A DNA stretch of 64,000 bases from Flavobacterium poyangense. Lineage in GTDB: Bacteria; Bacteroidota; Bacteroidia; Flavobacteriales; Flavobacteriaceae. Both the position numbers and the translations under genes were made by a program. Of this stretch, positions 24,781 through 34,158 are shown piece by piece (the stretch's first letter is position 1; each line of letters opens with the position of its first letter). The notes beneath the pieces were generated by a model. It had not been told where the DNA came from, searched no databases, and saw only the letters and a program-made list of their open reading frames with translations. Location: NCBI RefSeq assembly GCF_011751075.1, contig NZ_JAALLN010000008.1, positions 172,466-236,465 on the forward strand, in the 5' to 3' direction.

Positions 24781-27192
24781 ATGATTAAAGAAAAAAACAA
24801 TTCTACGTTGACTTTCGAAGATTTCAAAACTGAGGTGTTAAACGACTACAAAATTGCCGTAACCAGCCGCGAATGTAGTCTTTTAGGGCGTAAAGAAGTA
24901 TTGACAGGAAAGGCCAAATTCGGAATATTTGGTGACGGAAAAGAGGTTCCACAGCTTGCTATGGCCAAGGCTTTTAAAAACGGAGATTTCCGTTCCGGCT
25001 ATTATCGCGATCAAACCTTTATGATGGCAATTGGAGAATTAACTCCAAAACAATTTTTTGCCGGTTTATACGGTCATACCGATTTAGATTTTGATCCAAT
25101 GTCTGCGGGCAGGCAAATGGGCGGTCACTTTGTAACACACAGTTTAAACGAAGATGGCTCTTGGAAAGATTTAACAAAACAAAAAAATTCAAGTTCAGAT
25201 ATATCTCCTACAGCAGGCCAAATGCCAAGATTACTTGGTTTGGCTCAAGCTTCAAAAATTTACAGAAATGTTGATGGCATCACTATCAAAGAAAAATTCT
25301 CTGTAGATGGAAATGAAGTAGCCTGGGGAACAATTGGAAACGCGAGTACATCTGAAGGCTTATTTTTTGAAACTATAAACGCTGCCGGAGTTCTACAAGT
25401 TCCGATGGTGATGAGCGTTTGGGATGATGAATACGGGATTTCGGTTCACGCAAGACATCAGACCACCAAAGAAAACATCTCTGAGATCTTAAAAGGATAC
25501 CAACGTGATGAAGATTCAAAAGGATATGAAATTTTCAGAGTAAAAGGCTGGGATTATGCCGAATTGGTTTCTACTTACGAAAGAGCAGCAGCAATTGCAC
25601 GCGAGGAGCATGTTCCGGTTTTAATTCACGTAAATGAATTAACACAACCTCAGGGACATTCTACTTCAGGATCACACGAACGTTACAAAAACGCCGAAAG
25701 ACTGGCTTGGGAAAGAGATTTCGATTGTATCCGCCAAATGCGTTTATGGATGATTGCAATTAATATTGCTTCTCCTGAAGAATTAGGCGAAATTGATTTT
25801 GAACTTAAAAAAGAAGTTCTTGAAGCTAAAAAAGAGGCTTGGAACTCTTTTATCAATCCAATTATTGAAGATCAAAAGAATCTTTTGGTTTTATTGGAAC
25901 AAATTTCAAGTGCCAGCATCAATCATAAAGATAAAATTCAGAAATACATCTCTGAATTAAGCGCTATAAAATCGCCTTTGAAAAAGGAAATGCTGGTAAT
26001 CGCCAGAAAAATATTGCGTTTTATTGAAGTTCCAAACAGTAAAGTTTTATTGTCTGAATGGATCAGCAATTACATCGAAACCACACAAGAGAAATTCAGC
26101 AGTAATTTACATTCGGATTCTGCTCAAAATGTATTTTCTGTACAGAAAGTACTTCCTGAATATGACGATAATGCCAAAGCTGATTTAGATGGCCGAATGA
26201 TTCTTCGCGATAACTTCGACGCCATATTCAGTAAATATCCGGAAACCTTAATCTTCGGAGAGGATGTTGGAAACATTGGTGATGTAAACCAAGGTTTAGA
26301 AGGAATGCAGGAAAAATACGGTGAACTGCGTGTTGCCGATGTCGGAATCAGAGAAGCCACTATTATTGGTCAGGGAATTGGAATGGCTTTAAGAGGTCTG
26401 CGTCCGATTGCTGAAATTCAATATTTAGATTATTTATTGTACGCTATTCAGATCATGAGTGATGATTTAGCAACCTTACAATACAGAACTGTTGGGAAAC
26501 AGAAAGCTCCCTTAATCATCAGAACCCGCGGACATCGTCTGGAAGGTATATGGCACTCCGGTTCTCCAATGGGAATGATTATCAATGCAGTTCGTGGAAT
26601 TCACGTTCTGGTTCCAAGAAACATGACACAGGCTGCCGGTTTCTACAATACTCTTTTAGAATGTGACGAACCTGCTTTAGTAATCGAATGTTTGAACGGA
26701 TACCGTTTAAAAGAAAAAACACCACTTAATTTTGGAGAATTCAAAACACCAATCGGAGTTATTGAAACACTAAAAGAAGGTGCTGATATTACTTTAGTTT
26801 CTTACGGGTCTACTTTAAGATTGGTAGAACAAGCAGCAAACGAATTATTAGAATTAGGAATTGATTGCGAAGTAATCGATATCCAGTCTTTACTTCCGTT
26901 TGATGTTAATAAAGATATCGTAAAAAGTATCGCTAAAACAAATCGTCTTTTAGTAATTGACGAAGACGTTCCGGGTGGCGCTTCAGCATTTATCTTACAA
27001 CAAATTCTTGAAGAACAGGATGCTTACAAATATTTGGACAGTAAACCACAAACTTTAGCTTCAAAAGCACACAGACCTGCTTACGGAACAGATGGGGATT
27101 ATTTCTCTAAACCTTCTGCCGAAGATATCTTTGAAAAGGTTTACACCATGATGAACGAAGTGAATCCTACTAAATATCCTAGTTTATACTAA
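24781..27192 (+). CDS. 2-oxoacid dehydrogenase E1 component, fused alpha and beta subunits (branched-chain type)
   Basis: The 803-residue product joins an E1-alpha domain (about 20-420) to an E1-beta domain (about 465-800). The alpha part has GRQMGGHF, the thiamine-diphosphate region GTIGNASTSEGLFFETINAAG and DDEYGISVHARHQT. The beta part has FGEDVGNIGDVNQG, RVADVGIREATIIGQGIGMAL, PIAEIQYLDYL, RTRGHRLEGIWHSGSPMGM and ending IDEDVPGGASAFI. It should decarboxylate branched-chain 2-oxoacids and pass the acyl group to lipoyl-E2. E2 and E3 are not nearby. Bacteroidota commonly carry this fused form. The ThDP motif reads GNA where many enzymes have GDG or GDA. Confidence 0.88.
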   Translation: MIKEKNNSTLTFEDFKTEVLNDYKIAVTSRECSLLGRKEVLTGKAKFGIFGDGKEVPQLAMAKAFKNGDFRSGYYRDQTFMMAIGELTPKQFFAGLYGHTDLDFDPMSAGRQMGGHFVTHSLNEDGSWKDLTKQKNSSSDISPTAGQMPRLLGLAQASKIYRNVDGITIKEKFSVDGNEVAWGTIGNASTSEGLFFETINAAGVLQVPMVMSVWDDEYGISVHARHQTTKENISEILKGYQRDEDSKGYEIFRVKGWDYAELVSTYERAAAIAREEHVPVLIHVNELTQPQGHSTSGSHERYKNAERLAWERDFDCIRQMRLWMIAINIASPEELGEIDFELKKEVLEAKKEAWNSFINPIIEDQKNLLVLLEQISSASINHKDKIQKYISELSAIKSPLKKEMLVIARKILRFIEVPNSKVLLSEWISNYIETTQEKFSSNLHSDSAQNVFSVQKVLPEYDDNAKADLDGRMILRDNFDAIFSKYPETLIFGEDVGNIGDVNQGLEGMQEKYGELRVADVGIREATIIGQGIGMALRGLRPIAEIQYLDYLLYAIQIMSDDLATLQYRTVGKQKAPLIIRTRGHRLEGIWHSGSPMGMIINAVRGIHVLVPRNMTQAAGFYNTLLECDEPALVIECLNGYRLKEKTPLNFGEFKTPIGVIETLKEGADITLVSYGSTLRLVEQAANELLELGIDCEVIDIQSLLPFDVNKDIVKSIAKTNRLLVIDEDVPGGASAFILQQILEEQDAYKYLDSKPQTLASKAHRPAYGTDGDYFSKPSAEDIFEKVYTMMNEVNPTKYPSLY

Positions 27193-27212
27193 AGAACTAA
27201 GGCTTAAATAAA

Positions 27213-27252
27213 AAAATCCCCTGAAGAAGAAGTTATCTTTTTAGGGGATTTT
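27213..27252 (+). terminator. Intrinsic terminator after the E1 gene
   Basis: The perfect 10-bp stem AAAATCCCCT/AGGGGATTTT has a 20-nt loop, 21 nt after the stop codon. Confidence 0.7.
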
Positions 27253-27265
27253 CTATTTGTTTTAG

Positions 27266-27368
27266 GTTTGAAGTTTCAAGTTTCAAGTTTCAGGTTTCAA
27301 GTTTAAAGCGTCAGTTTTCAAATCTCACAACCCACAACCCACATCTCACAACTCACATCTCACAACTT
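27266..27368. repeat. Two simple tandem repeat tracts
   Basis: 27266-27305 is a run of degenerate GTTTCAA heptamers. 27322-27368 is a run of CTCACAAC/CCACAACC/CACATCT units. They fill the gap between the convergent E1 gene and kdsB. There is no coding sequence. Confidence 0.65.
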
Positions 27369-27373
27369 CAGCC

Positions 27374-28108
27374 CTATATATCTCTCAAAATAGCCCTGGC
27401 TTTTTCTAAATCCTCCGCTGTATCAATACCGATACCCACATGCGTCGTTTCAACCATTTTAATGCGCTTACCAAATTCCAGATAGCGAAGCTGCTCTAAT
27501 TTCTCTGAAGCTTCTAAAGACTTCATCGGCAGGCTATAAAAATCCAGTAAAGCTTGTTTTCTAAAAGCATAAATTCCGATATGTTGAAAATAACGCACCC
27601 CAACATCTTTGTCTCTTGGATACGGAATCACAGAACGAGAAAAATACAAAGCAAACTGTGATTGATCTACCACTACTTTTACGTTATTCGGATTGTTGAT
27701 TTCTTCTTCATCGGTAATTTCGCGCATTAACGAAGCCAAATCAACTTTACGATCGGGATCGTTCTTAAAAGCATTTAAAACCTGTTCTAAAGGTCCCGCT
27801 TCAGTGAAAGGTTCGTCACCCTGCACATTCACTACAATATCCACATCCAGATTCGCTACAGCCTCGGCAATTCGATCACTTCCTGATTCGTGTTCTTTGA
27901 TGCTCATAATGGCTTTCCCACCATTAGAAACAATTTCATCAAATATTAAATCCGAATCGGTTACTACAAAAACGTCTTCAAATAATTTAGTTGCGACTGC
28001 GGCTTCATAGGTTCTTAAAATAACGGTTTTGCCTCCCAAATCCTGCATGAGTTTGGCTGGAAATCGTGTAGAAGCATAACGTGCCGGAATAACTGCTATT
28101 ATTTTCAT
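27374..28108 (-). CDS. kdsB: 3-deoxy-manno-octulosonate cytidylyltransferase
   Basis: The 244-residue product from the ATG at 28108 ([20 protein letters not shown]) has the CMP-sugar synthetase nucleotide loop ARYxSTRFPx[16 protein letters not shown] and VNVQGDEPF with its metal-binding Asp. A further C-terminal family segment is [18 protein letters not shown]...[10 protein letters not shown]. KdsB activates Kdo as CMP-Kdo for LPS inner core synthesis in the cytoplasm. The frame is open to 28147, but those residues would include the probable promoter, so the later ATG is preferred. Confidence 0.95.
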   Translation of the reverse strand: MKIIAVIPARYASTRFPAKLMQDLGGKTVILRTYEAAVATKLFEDVFVVTDSDLIFDEIVSNGGKAIMSIKEHESGSDRIAEAVANLDVDIVVNVQGDEPFTEAGPLEQVLNAFKNDPDRKVDLASLMREITDEEEINNPNNVKVVVDQSQFALYFSRSVIPYPRDKDVGVRYFQHIGIYAFRKQALLDFYSLPMKSLEASEKLEQLRYLEFGKRIKMVETTHVGIGIDTAEDLEKARAILRDI

Positions 28109-28144
28109 TTTTGACGGTATTAATGGTGTTGAAATTCTAAAAAA

Positions 28145-28152
28145 CAAATATA
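28145..28152 (-). promoter_or_regulatory. Putative -7 promoter box of kdsB
   Basis: The minus strand reads TATATTTG (TAnnTTTG), about 37 nt before the kdsB ATG. Confidence 0.4.
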
Positions 28153-28281
28153 CCTATTCAACATCAGGTTTTAAGAATATATCGAAAACATATTTCTCAA
28201 AAAATCATAACATTTTCCTTAAATAACTAGGATTAAATATTTTACAAAACATTCTTTCATGTGCAAAAAAAAATTATTTTT

Positions 28282-29634
28282 ATGCAAAAAAAAATTATGA
28301 CAGCAACTTTCCGTATTCTTTTATTTTCTTTCTTTTTAATTACAACTACTGTTTTTTCGCAAAAAACAAATTCATCTATCCTAAATTCTTTTACAAATCG
28401 GGTGTTTAAAGGAGAAGGCTATCGACCTATAGGCGATCTTAAATGGAAATTCAAAACGGAAGGGAAGATTTTCTCCTCTCCCATCACCAAAAACGGAATT
28501 TTATATGTTGGTAGTGAAGATGGGTATTTTTACGCCATAGACGAAAAATCCGGAAACCTGAAATGGAAATTTAAAACAAATGGAGCTGTTCACAGTTCGC
28601 CAAGTATTTTAGAGAATACGATATACTTCGGAAGTTTTGACGGTCATTATTATGCCGTAAACCTAACGACCGGAAAAGAACTTTGGAAATTTAAAACGGG
28701 TGGCGAACACTTTTATCAGGAAACCGGAATGTGGGGCATGAAGCCGCTGGATGTGGTTATGGATGATTTATGGTCCTTTTATTTGTCTTCACCGGCTGTG
28801 TACAAAAACAATAAATCGACTTTGGTTGTATTCGGAAGCAGTGACGGAAATGTGTATGCTGTTGATGCCAAAAAAGGACAATTAAGCTGGAAATTCAAAA
28901 CCAATGCTGCCGTCCATAGCACGCCAATTATCGACAAAAACACATTATACATTGGGAGTTGGGATGCTGATTTGTATGCCCTAAATTGTGATACCGGAAA
29001 ACTAAAATGGAAATTCGAAACCGGAAAAAAACAAGGTTTCAAAGGCATCCAGTCTTCGGTTGCCGTTGCAAATGGCACAGTTTATCTTAGCGCCAGAGAG
29101 CCTTACATTTTTGCTGTAGATGCCGAAACCGGAAAACTGCAATGGAAATACGATGCCGAAAATTCATGGATTTTAAGTACAATCGTTATTAAAAACGATA
29201 TTCTTTATGTAGGTACCTCAGATACTTATGCTTTACTGGGCCTGGATGCAAAAACAGGAAAAGAATTACTGCGTTTTGAGACCAAAGGATATGTGTACGA
29301 CACCCCTGCAATAGCCGGTAACACTGCTTATTTTGGAGATTTTACAGGAAATTTCTTTGCGCTTAATTTACTTTCTTCCGGGAAAGAATTTAATTCTATA
29401 AGTACCGAGAATCGAAAAGAAAATGCTGCTAAAATTTTAAATAATAACAAACTAGACGCTTTGTATGTCGCCAAAGATTTTGATTTGTCTCTTTACAGCG
29501 AAAACAAAAAGATTATGGATGAATTTTACAAACTTGGTCCTATTGTTTCATCACCGTTTATTAGCAATAATAGCGTTTATTTCGGAAGTGCTGACGGGTA
29601 TTTGTATGCGTATCATTTGCAGAAAAGTAAATAG
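28282..29634 (+). CDS. Secreted PQQ-type beta-propeller repeat protein
   Basis: The product is about 450 residues from ATG 28282, or 445 from ATG 28297, which starts the signal peptide directly (MTATFRILLFSFF...TTVFSQ). At least seven propeller blades show the repeating pattern LKWKFKT-G-x-SSPxI--ILYVGS-DGYFYAID--(T/S)G. These are the tryptophan-docking W-K-F-K and AxDxxTGK elements of BamB/PQQ-like repeats. A 60-residue helical insertion (NRKENAAKILNNNKLDALY) breaks the series before the last blade. There is no lipobox cysteine, so it is probably soluble in the periplasm or secreted. No catalytic residues are recognisable; a binding or scaffold role is likely. Confidence 0.85.
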   Translation: MQKKIMTATFRILLFSFFLITTTVFSQKTNSSILNSFTNRVFKGEGYRPIGDLKWKFKTEGKIFSSPITKNGILYVGSEDGYFYAIDEKSGNLKWKFKTNGAVHSSPSILENTIYFGSFDGHYYAVNLTTGKELWKFKTGGEHFYQETGMWGMKPLDVVMDDLWSFYLSSPAVYKNNKSTLVVFGSSDGNVYAVDAKKGQLSWKFKTNAAVHSTPIIDKNTLYIGSWDADLYALNCDTGKLKWKFETGKKQGFKGIQSSVAVANGTVYLSAREPYIFAVDAETGKLQWKYDAENSWILSTIVIKNDILYVGTSDTYALLGLDAKTGKELLRFETKGYVYDTPAIAGNTAYFGDFTGNFFALNLLSSGKEFNSISTENRKENAAKILNNNKLDALYVAKDFDLSLYSENKKIMDEFYKLGPIVSSPFISNNSVYFGSADGYLYAYHLQKSK

Positions 29635-29664
29635 CTAAGTTTCTATTTTCTAAAAATTTCTCGC

Positions 29665-29785
29665 AAAGTCGCAAAGACGCAAAGTTTTTTTGTTCACGCA
29701 GATTTAGCAGATTAGGCTGATTTTTTTTGTTTTTCGCAACAATTCGAATAAATCAGCTGAATCTGCAAAATCTGCGTGAAAAAAT
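29665..29785. repeat. Dispersed intergenic repeat
   Basis: CGCAAAGTCGCAAAGACGCAAAG is followed by CACGCAGATTTAGCAGATT, with an inverted relative AATCTGCAAAATCTGCGTG further on. The same phrases recur at 38500-38570 and 38760-38790 of this window, so this is a dispersed family. Confidence 0.6.
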
Positions 29786-29840
29786 TTCTCCCAGATTAAC
29801 TGTAAACACCGTTTTTACGAATTATATCAAATCAGTTAAA

Positions 29841-30671
29841 CTACATAATTTTTAAAGAAGTCATACTCAGAGAACCGGCTAGTAATTTATCATTAAACAA
29901 ACTCAGTTCTTCTGATTCTTGTTTTAATCCTAAAGTATAGAGCAAAGGCAAATAATGTTCCGGAGTTGGAATCGCTAATTGAACCGCTTTGCTCCTCTTT
30001 TCGAAATCAATTAAAGGTTGAAAGTCACCATCTAATAAATGAGTATTGATCGTTTCACGGGCTTCGATCGCCCAATCGTAACCATAATTGTCTTTATCAA
30101 AATTCCTGAAATCAACCAAACGCAAATTGTGCACGATATTCCCGCTGCCGATGATTAAAACACCTTTATGACGCAATGCCTGTAACTTCTGAGCCAGTTC
30201 GAAATGATATTGTCCCGATTTGGTATAATCAATGCTCAATTGCACGACGGGAACATTTGCTTCCGGATACAAATGTTTGATCACACTCCAGGCACCGTGA
30301 TCCAGCCCCCAGTGTTCGTCCAGGTCTACCGGAACCGGTTCTATTAATTTCTTGGTTTCGTAAGCCAGTTCGGGACTTCCTTTTGCGGGATATTGTACCT
30401 CAAAAAGAGCTTGTGGGAAACCTCCAAAATCATGAATAGTTCGGGGCATTTGCATTGAAGTTACTTTGGTTCCATTGGTGAACCAATGCGCCGAAATACA
30501 CAAAATAGCATTGGGTTGCGGTAATGTTTTGGCCAGATTTCGAAAACCCGTAACAAACTGATTTTCTTCAATGGCATTCATTGGGCTGCCGTGTCCTAAG
30601 AACAAAACCGGCATTTTATCGGTATTCGAAAATGTCGATAAAATCGAATGTAAATCGTTTAGTGTTGTCAT
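29841..30671 (-). CDS. ygiD: 4,5-DOPA extradiol dioxygenase family protein
   Basis: The 276-residue product belongs to the LigB-like class III extradiol dioxygenases. Visible features are the start segment MPVLFLGHGSPMNA with a metal-ligand His, CISAHWF with a second His, DHGAWSVIKHLYP, GSGNIVHNLR with a further conserved His, and PTPEHYLPLLYTLG near the C-terminus. Family members open aromatic catechol rings such as DOPA; the physiological substrate in bacteria is uncertain. It is a single gene transcribed leftward. The 30672-30798 gap contains short TTGCACGAA direct repeats. Confidence 0.9.
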   Translation of the reverse strand: MTTLNDLHSILSTFSNTDKMPVLFLGHGSPMNAIEENQFVTGFRNLAKTLPQPNAILCISAHWFTNGTKVTSMQMPRTIHDFGGFPQALFEVQYPAKGSPELAYETKKLIEPVPVDLDEHWGLDHGAWSVIKHLYPEANVPVVQLSIDYTKSGQYHFELAQKLQALRHKGVLIIGSGNIVHNLRLVDFRNFDKDNYGYDWAIEARETINTHLLDGDFQPLIDFEKRSKAVQLAIPTPEHYLPLLYTLGLKQESEELSLFNDKLLAGSLSMTSLKIM

Positions 30672-30798
30672 GATCCTCTTGTAAATTTAGTTTTGCCACA
30701 ACCCGAGCGATAGCGAACAGGCGAAGCAATTGCACGAATTGCACGAATTAACTATCCTAAAAAAACTTGTGCTTATTTTTGTCATTTGCGACAGAAGA

Positions 30799-32223
30799 TT
30801 ATTCCTCGAAACTCTCGTCTTTGAACCCTATCAAATATAGCTTATTTTTTGCACGTGTCATAGCGGTATACAACCATCGAATATAATCGCGATCAATTCC
30901 GTTTGGCAAATACGGTTGTTCTATAAAAACCGTGTCCCACTGCCCTCCTTGTGATTTATGACAGGTAATTGCGTACGAGAATTTTACTTGTAAACCATTA
31001 AAATACTCATTGTCTTTTACCTTTTGGAACTTCTTGTACTTTGTAGTTTCTTCCTCGTAATCCTTCATCACTTCTTCGTACAAACGATTGGAGTCTTCAT
31101 AGGTTAAGGAAGGAGATTCGCTTTTTATAGTATCTAAAATCAAAACGGTTTCAAAAGGCTTCTGATCCGGATAATCGACCATTCTGATTTTTACTTTCGC
31201 AAAAGTAAATCCGTATAATTCTCTGATTCCGAAAAGTTCCAAAACTTCAATAATATCACCATTGGCAATAAATCCGGCTTCATCGGTTTCTTTTAGCCAG
31301 AAATAATTGTTCTTCACCACCATTAGGAAATCACCAACCGAAAGTTCACTTTCTTTAAACAAAATCCTGGTTCTGATCTGTTCATTGTATTGATTTGCCC
31401 TTTTATTGGAACGTACTATAAAGGCAGTATCTTCAATACTATAATTACTGTAGGCCGTATTTATAGCATCCTGAATATCGTAACCGTCCGTAAGTCTGAC
31501 AATGTCTTTGAACTTTTTTACGTTGAATTTAAATTCTGTCAAAAACGATTCTTTCAGCAGTTCCCGCAATTCCGTAGCGTTGTACAAAATCCCTGAACTT
31601 TCTTCCTGACGCATTACCTCATCGAGTTCGATATGTTCAATTTCTTTATCGTAGTGCACACCCAAAGTATGTATGTCAAGCGCCGGACTAATATCTAAAT
31701 TTACAGGAGGTAGCTGAGCTGTATCTCCCAAAAGAATCATTTTGCAATTGGTTCCGGAATAAACATAAGATATTAAATCATCCAATAGTGATCCGTTATC
31801 ATACAATTTAGAATCCGAATTACTGTCGGATATCATCGAGGCCTCGTCGACTATAAAAATGGTGTTTTTATGTTTGTTGACTTGTTTGGTAAAAGCCACT
31901 CCGCCACCCGAAGACTTTTTAGGGAAATATATTTTTTTATGAATCGTAAAGGCAGGCGTATGAGAGTAATTGGCGATAACTTTTGCTGCACGTCCGGTTG
32001 GAGCCAGCAAAACATACTTTTTATTGATATCTCCCAAGTTGTTTACAATGGTTGAGATCACAGTTGTCTTTCCCGTTCCGGCATATCCTTTTAAGACAAA
32101 AATAGTGTTGTTGTCCGGTTCTGTTAGGAAAATTGCGATTTTCTGAAAAAAAATATCTTGTTTATAAGTTGGAGCAAACGGAAATCTTTTTTGCAAAACA
32201 CCGTAAAACTGTGCTGAATTCAT
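30799..32223 (-). CDS. SF1B helicase, RecD/Dda-like
   Basis: The 474-residue product starts at ATG 32223 (MNSAQFYGVLQKRFPF). The frame is open further, but the extra residues look unlike homologues. Helicase motifs are Walker A GYAGTGKTT, motif Ia APTGRAAKV, Walker B IFIVDEASMI, motif III LLGDTAQLPPV, motif IV-like FIVRSNKRAN and the C-terminal UvrD_C_2 segment SYAITCHKSQGGQWDTVFIE followed by YTAMTRAKNKLYLIG. It lacks RecD's long N-terminal domain, so it resembles phage Dda or short RecD2-like helicases. It unwinds DNA 5' to 3' by family analogy. It is divergent from the DUF3822-rsmD pair. Confidence 0.88.
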   Translation of the reverse strand: MNSAQFYGVLQKRFPFAPTYKQDIFFQKIAIFLTEPDNNTIFVLKGYAGTGKTTVISTIVNNLGDINKKYVLLAPTGRAAKVIANYSHTPAFTIHKKIYFPKKSSGGGVAFTKQVNKHKNTIFIVDEASMISDSNSDSKLYDNGSLLDDLISYVYSGTNCKMILLGDTAQLPPVNLDISPALDIHTLGVHYDKEIEHIELDEVMRQEESSGILYNATELRELLKESFLTEFKFNVKKFKDIVRLTDGYDIQDAINTAYSNYSIEDTAFIVRSNKRANQYNEQIRTRILFKESELSVGDFLMVVKNNYFWLKETDEAGFIANGDIIEVLELFGIRELYGFTFAKVKIRMVDYPDQKPFETVLILDTIKSESPSLTYEDSNRLYEEVMKDYEEETTKYKKFQKVKDNEYFNGLQVKFSYAITCHKSQGGQWDTVFIEQPYLPNGIDRDYIRWLYTAMTRAKNKLYLIGFKDESFEE

Positions 32224-32411
32224 AGGAAAAATTTGAACTACAAAGTACGGTTTTTTTAGCGTCAATGCCAATTTCAAAAATCAGTTTTGCTCATAAAGTT
32301 TTCAAAAAAGAGAAAACAAAAACCGATAGTTAGCTAAAACATAACACACACGTAACTTTAACAAAATGTTGTTTTTTGAAATTGCAATTATTATTGTTGC
32401 TTTTTAATTTG

Positions 32412-32419
32412 TAAGTTTG
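32412..32419 (+). promoter_or_regulatory. Putative -7 promoter box of the DUF3822-rsmD pair
   Basis: TAAGTTTG matches TAnnTTTG, 58 nt before the DUF3822 start codon. Confidence 0.35.
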
Positions 32420-32476
32420 TCTTTTAATTAAATTCTTTCTTGACACTACAACTGGTAACAAATTGTAAATCAAATT

Positions 32477-33298
32477 ATGCCATTTCAAAACACTAATATA
32501 ACATCAAAAAAATACAAAAAACTTTCTATTCAGGTTTCGCTGAACGGATTTTCGTTTTGTTGTTTTGATACGCTTAATAATACCATTACTTCGTTTAATG
32601 AAGTCGAGTTTACGCCTACACAAAGAGGCTCTAAAATAGAAGAATTGTATAGTGATGCTTTTAAAAAACATCCCGAACTAAAAGATACTTACGATACTAT
32701 AGTCGTAATCCATACCAATAATCTCTCTACTTTTGTACCGACGGCTTTGTTTGACGAAAATTATTTAGGGAGTTATTTACAATACAACACCAAAGTTTTT
32801 GAAACTGATTTTTTTACGTACGATCAGATCACCAACTACGAGATGAATACGATATATATCCCGTATGTAAACATCAATAATTTTTTGATTGATGAAATTG
32901 GCTCTTTCGATTACAAACATTCGAACAGTATTCTGATTGAAAAAATACTGGAAGCTTCCAGAAATAACGACGACAAAAAAATGATCGTTAATTTTAATCC
33001 GGATCACTTCGAACTGATTGTAGTACAAAACCAGAGACTATTGTTATTCAATTCTTTCGAGTATCAGACTCCGGAAGATTTTATATACTATTTGCTTTTT
33101 ACAGCAGAACAATTGAGTTTGAATCCCGAAAGTTTTCAGCTTGAATTATTGGGAACCATAACCAAAAACGATCCTTTTTATGCCATTGCGTATAAATACA
33201 TTCGTAACGTTGCTTTTTTAGATGTAAGCACTTTACAAGAGAAAAACAGCTTTTCTACAGCTCAGAATCAAAAACATTATATTTTATTTCAATCATGA
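32477..33298 (+). CDS. DUF3822 family protein
   Basis: The 273-residue soluble protein has an opening (KYKKLSIQVSLNGFSFCCFD) and a layout that match DUF3822, a Bacteroidota-specific family. The segments FVPTALFDE, LLFNSFEYQTPEDFIYYLLF and LELLGTI are typical. The two halves look like an ASKHA-type (actin-like) fold, reminiscent of pilus-assembly PilM proteins, although I see no clear nucleotide-binding motif. Its stop overlaps the rsmD start by 4 nt (ATGA), as seen widely in this phylum, so the pair is co-translated. Function unknown. Confidence 0.8.
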   Translation: MPFQNTNITSKKYKKLSIQVSLNGFSFCCFDTLNNTITSFNEVEFTPTQRGSKIEELYSDAFKKHPELKDTYDTIVVIHTNNLSTFVPTALFDENYLGSYLQYNTKVFETDFFTYDQITNYEMNTIYIPYVNINNFLIDEIGSFDYKHSNSILIEKILEASRNNDDKKMIVNFNPDHFELIVVQNQRLLLFNSFEYQTPEDFIYYLLFTAEQLSLNPESFQLELLGTITKNDPFYAIAYKYIRNVAFLDVSTLQEKNSFSTAQNQKHYILFQS

Positions 33299-33900
33299 GA
33301 ATCATATCAGGAAAATACAAAGGACGCCGCATTTTTCCACCAAAAAACCTTCCTGTAAGACCTACAACTGACATGAGTAAAGAAGCATTATTTAATGTTC
33401 TGAACAATCATTTTAGTTTTGACAGCTTGAAGGTACTGGACTTGTTTTCAGGAACAGGTAACATAAGTTTTGAGTTCGCTTCCCGCGGAAGTGCTCCAAT
33501 TACTTCTGTTGACGGAGATTTTGGTTGCGTAAAATTCATCAAGCAGGTTGCATCAGAATACGATTTTGATATTGCTGCAACAAAAAGTGATGTTTTCAAA
33601 TACCTTGAAAACTGTAAAACCTCTTACGATATCATTTTTGCCGATCCGCCTTACGGTTTAGATCAGGCTACTTTTGAAAAAATAGTCTTAACGGTTTTCG
33701 AAAGGGATTTACTTCACGACGATGGCATGATGATTATTGAACATTCAAAATATACCAAATTAGAACATCTTAGCAATTTCTCTTTTCAGAAGAGTTACGG
33801 AGGTTCTTTTTTCAGTTTCTTCGAATTAAATTCTACCGATGACGACGAAGAGCTTGTAGATGATGCATCAAACAAAATTACAGAAGAAGACGAGGGATAA
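33295..33900 (+). CDS. rsmD: 16S rRNA (guanine(966)-N2)-methyltransferase RsmD
   Basis: The 201-residue product has the family start MRIISGKYKGRRI, the segment LPVRPTTDMSKEALFNVL, the SAM-binding motif VLDLFSGTGNISFEFASRG and catalytic motif IIFADPPYGL. A short acidic C-terminal tail (DDDEELVDDASNKITEEDEG) is extra. RsmD methylates G966 of 16S rRNA during 30S assembly. It overlaps DUF3822 by 4 nt. Confidence 0.93.
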   Translation: MRIISGKYKGRRIFPPKNLPVRPTTDMSKEALFNVLNNHFSFDSLKVLDLFSGTGNISFEFASRGSAPITSVDGDFGCVKFIKQVASEYDFDIAATKSDVFKYLENCKTSYDIIFADPPYGLDQATFEKIVLTVFERDLLHDDGMMIIEHSKYTKLEHLSNFSFQKSYGGSFFSFFELNSTDDDEELVDDASNKITEEDEG

Positions 33901-33975
33901 TTAGTTTCTTTTTTAAGCATACGAAGTGGCTGTTTCATTCTGAGGCAGCCATTTTTTGCTTAATGGCCCTTCCTT

Positions 33976-34052
33976 TGTCATTCCGAGGTATGAGGAATCG
34001 TACCCAATTGGAACGGAGTTTCTTGTGTGATTCCTCGTGCCTCGGAATGACA
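33976..34052. repeat. Dispersed inverted-repeat element
   Basis: Arms TGTCATTCCGAGGTATGAGG... (33976-33999) and its inverted copy at 34029-34052 agree at 22 of 24 positions, with a 29-nt loop. It can fold as a long hairpin between the convergent rsmD and OMP genes. It resembles a well-spread bacterial intergenic repeat (GTCATTCCGAGG...). Confidence 0.7.
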
Positions 34053-34158
34053 ACTGAACGACTAAACGACACAACAACTGCCTTTTACTGGAATGACAAA
34101 TGAACAACTAAACGACTACAATTCCCCTTCGTCGGAATTGACGAGCGACTACTACTCT

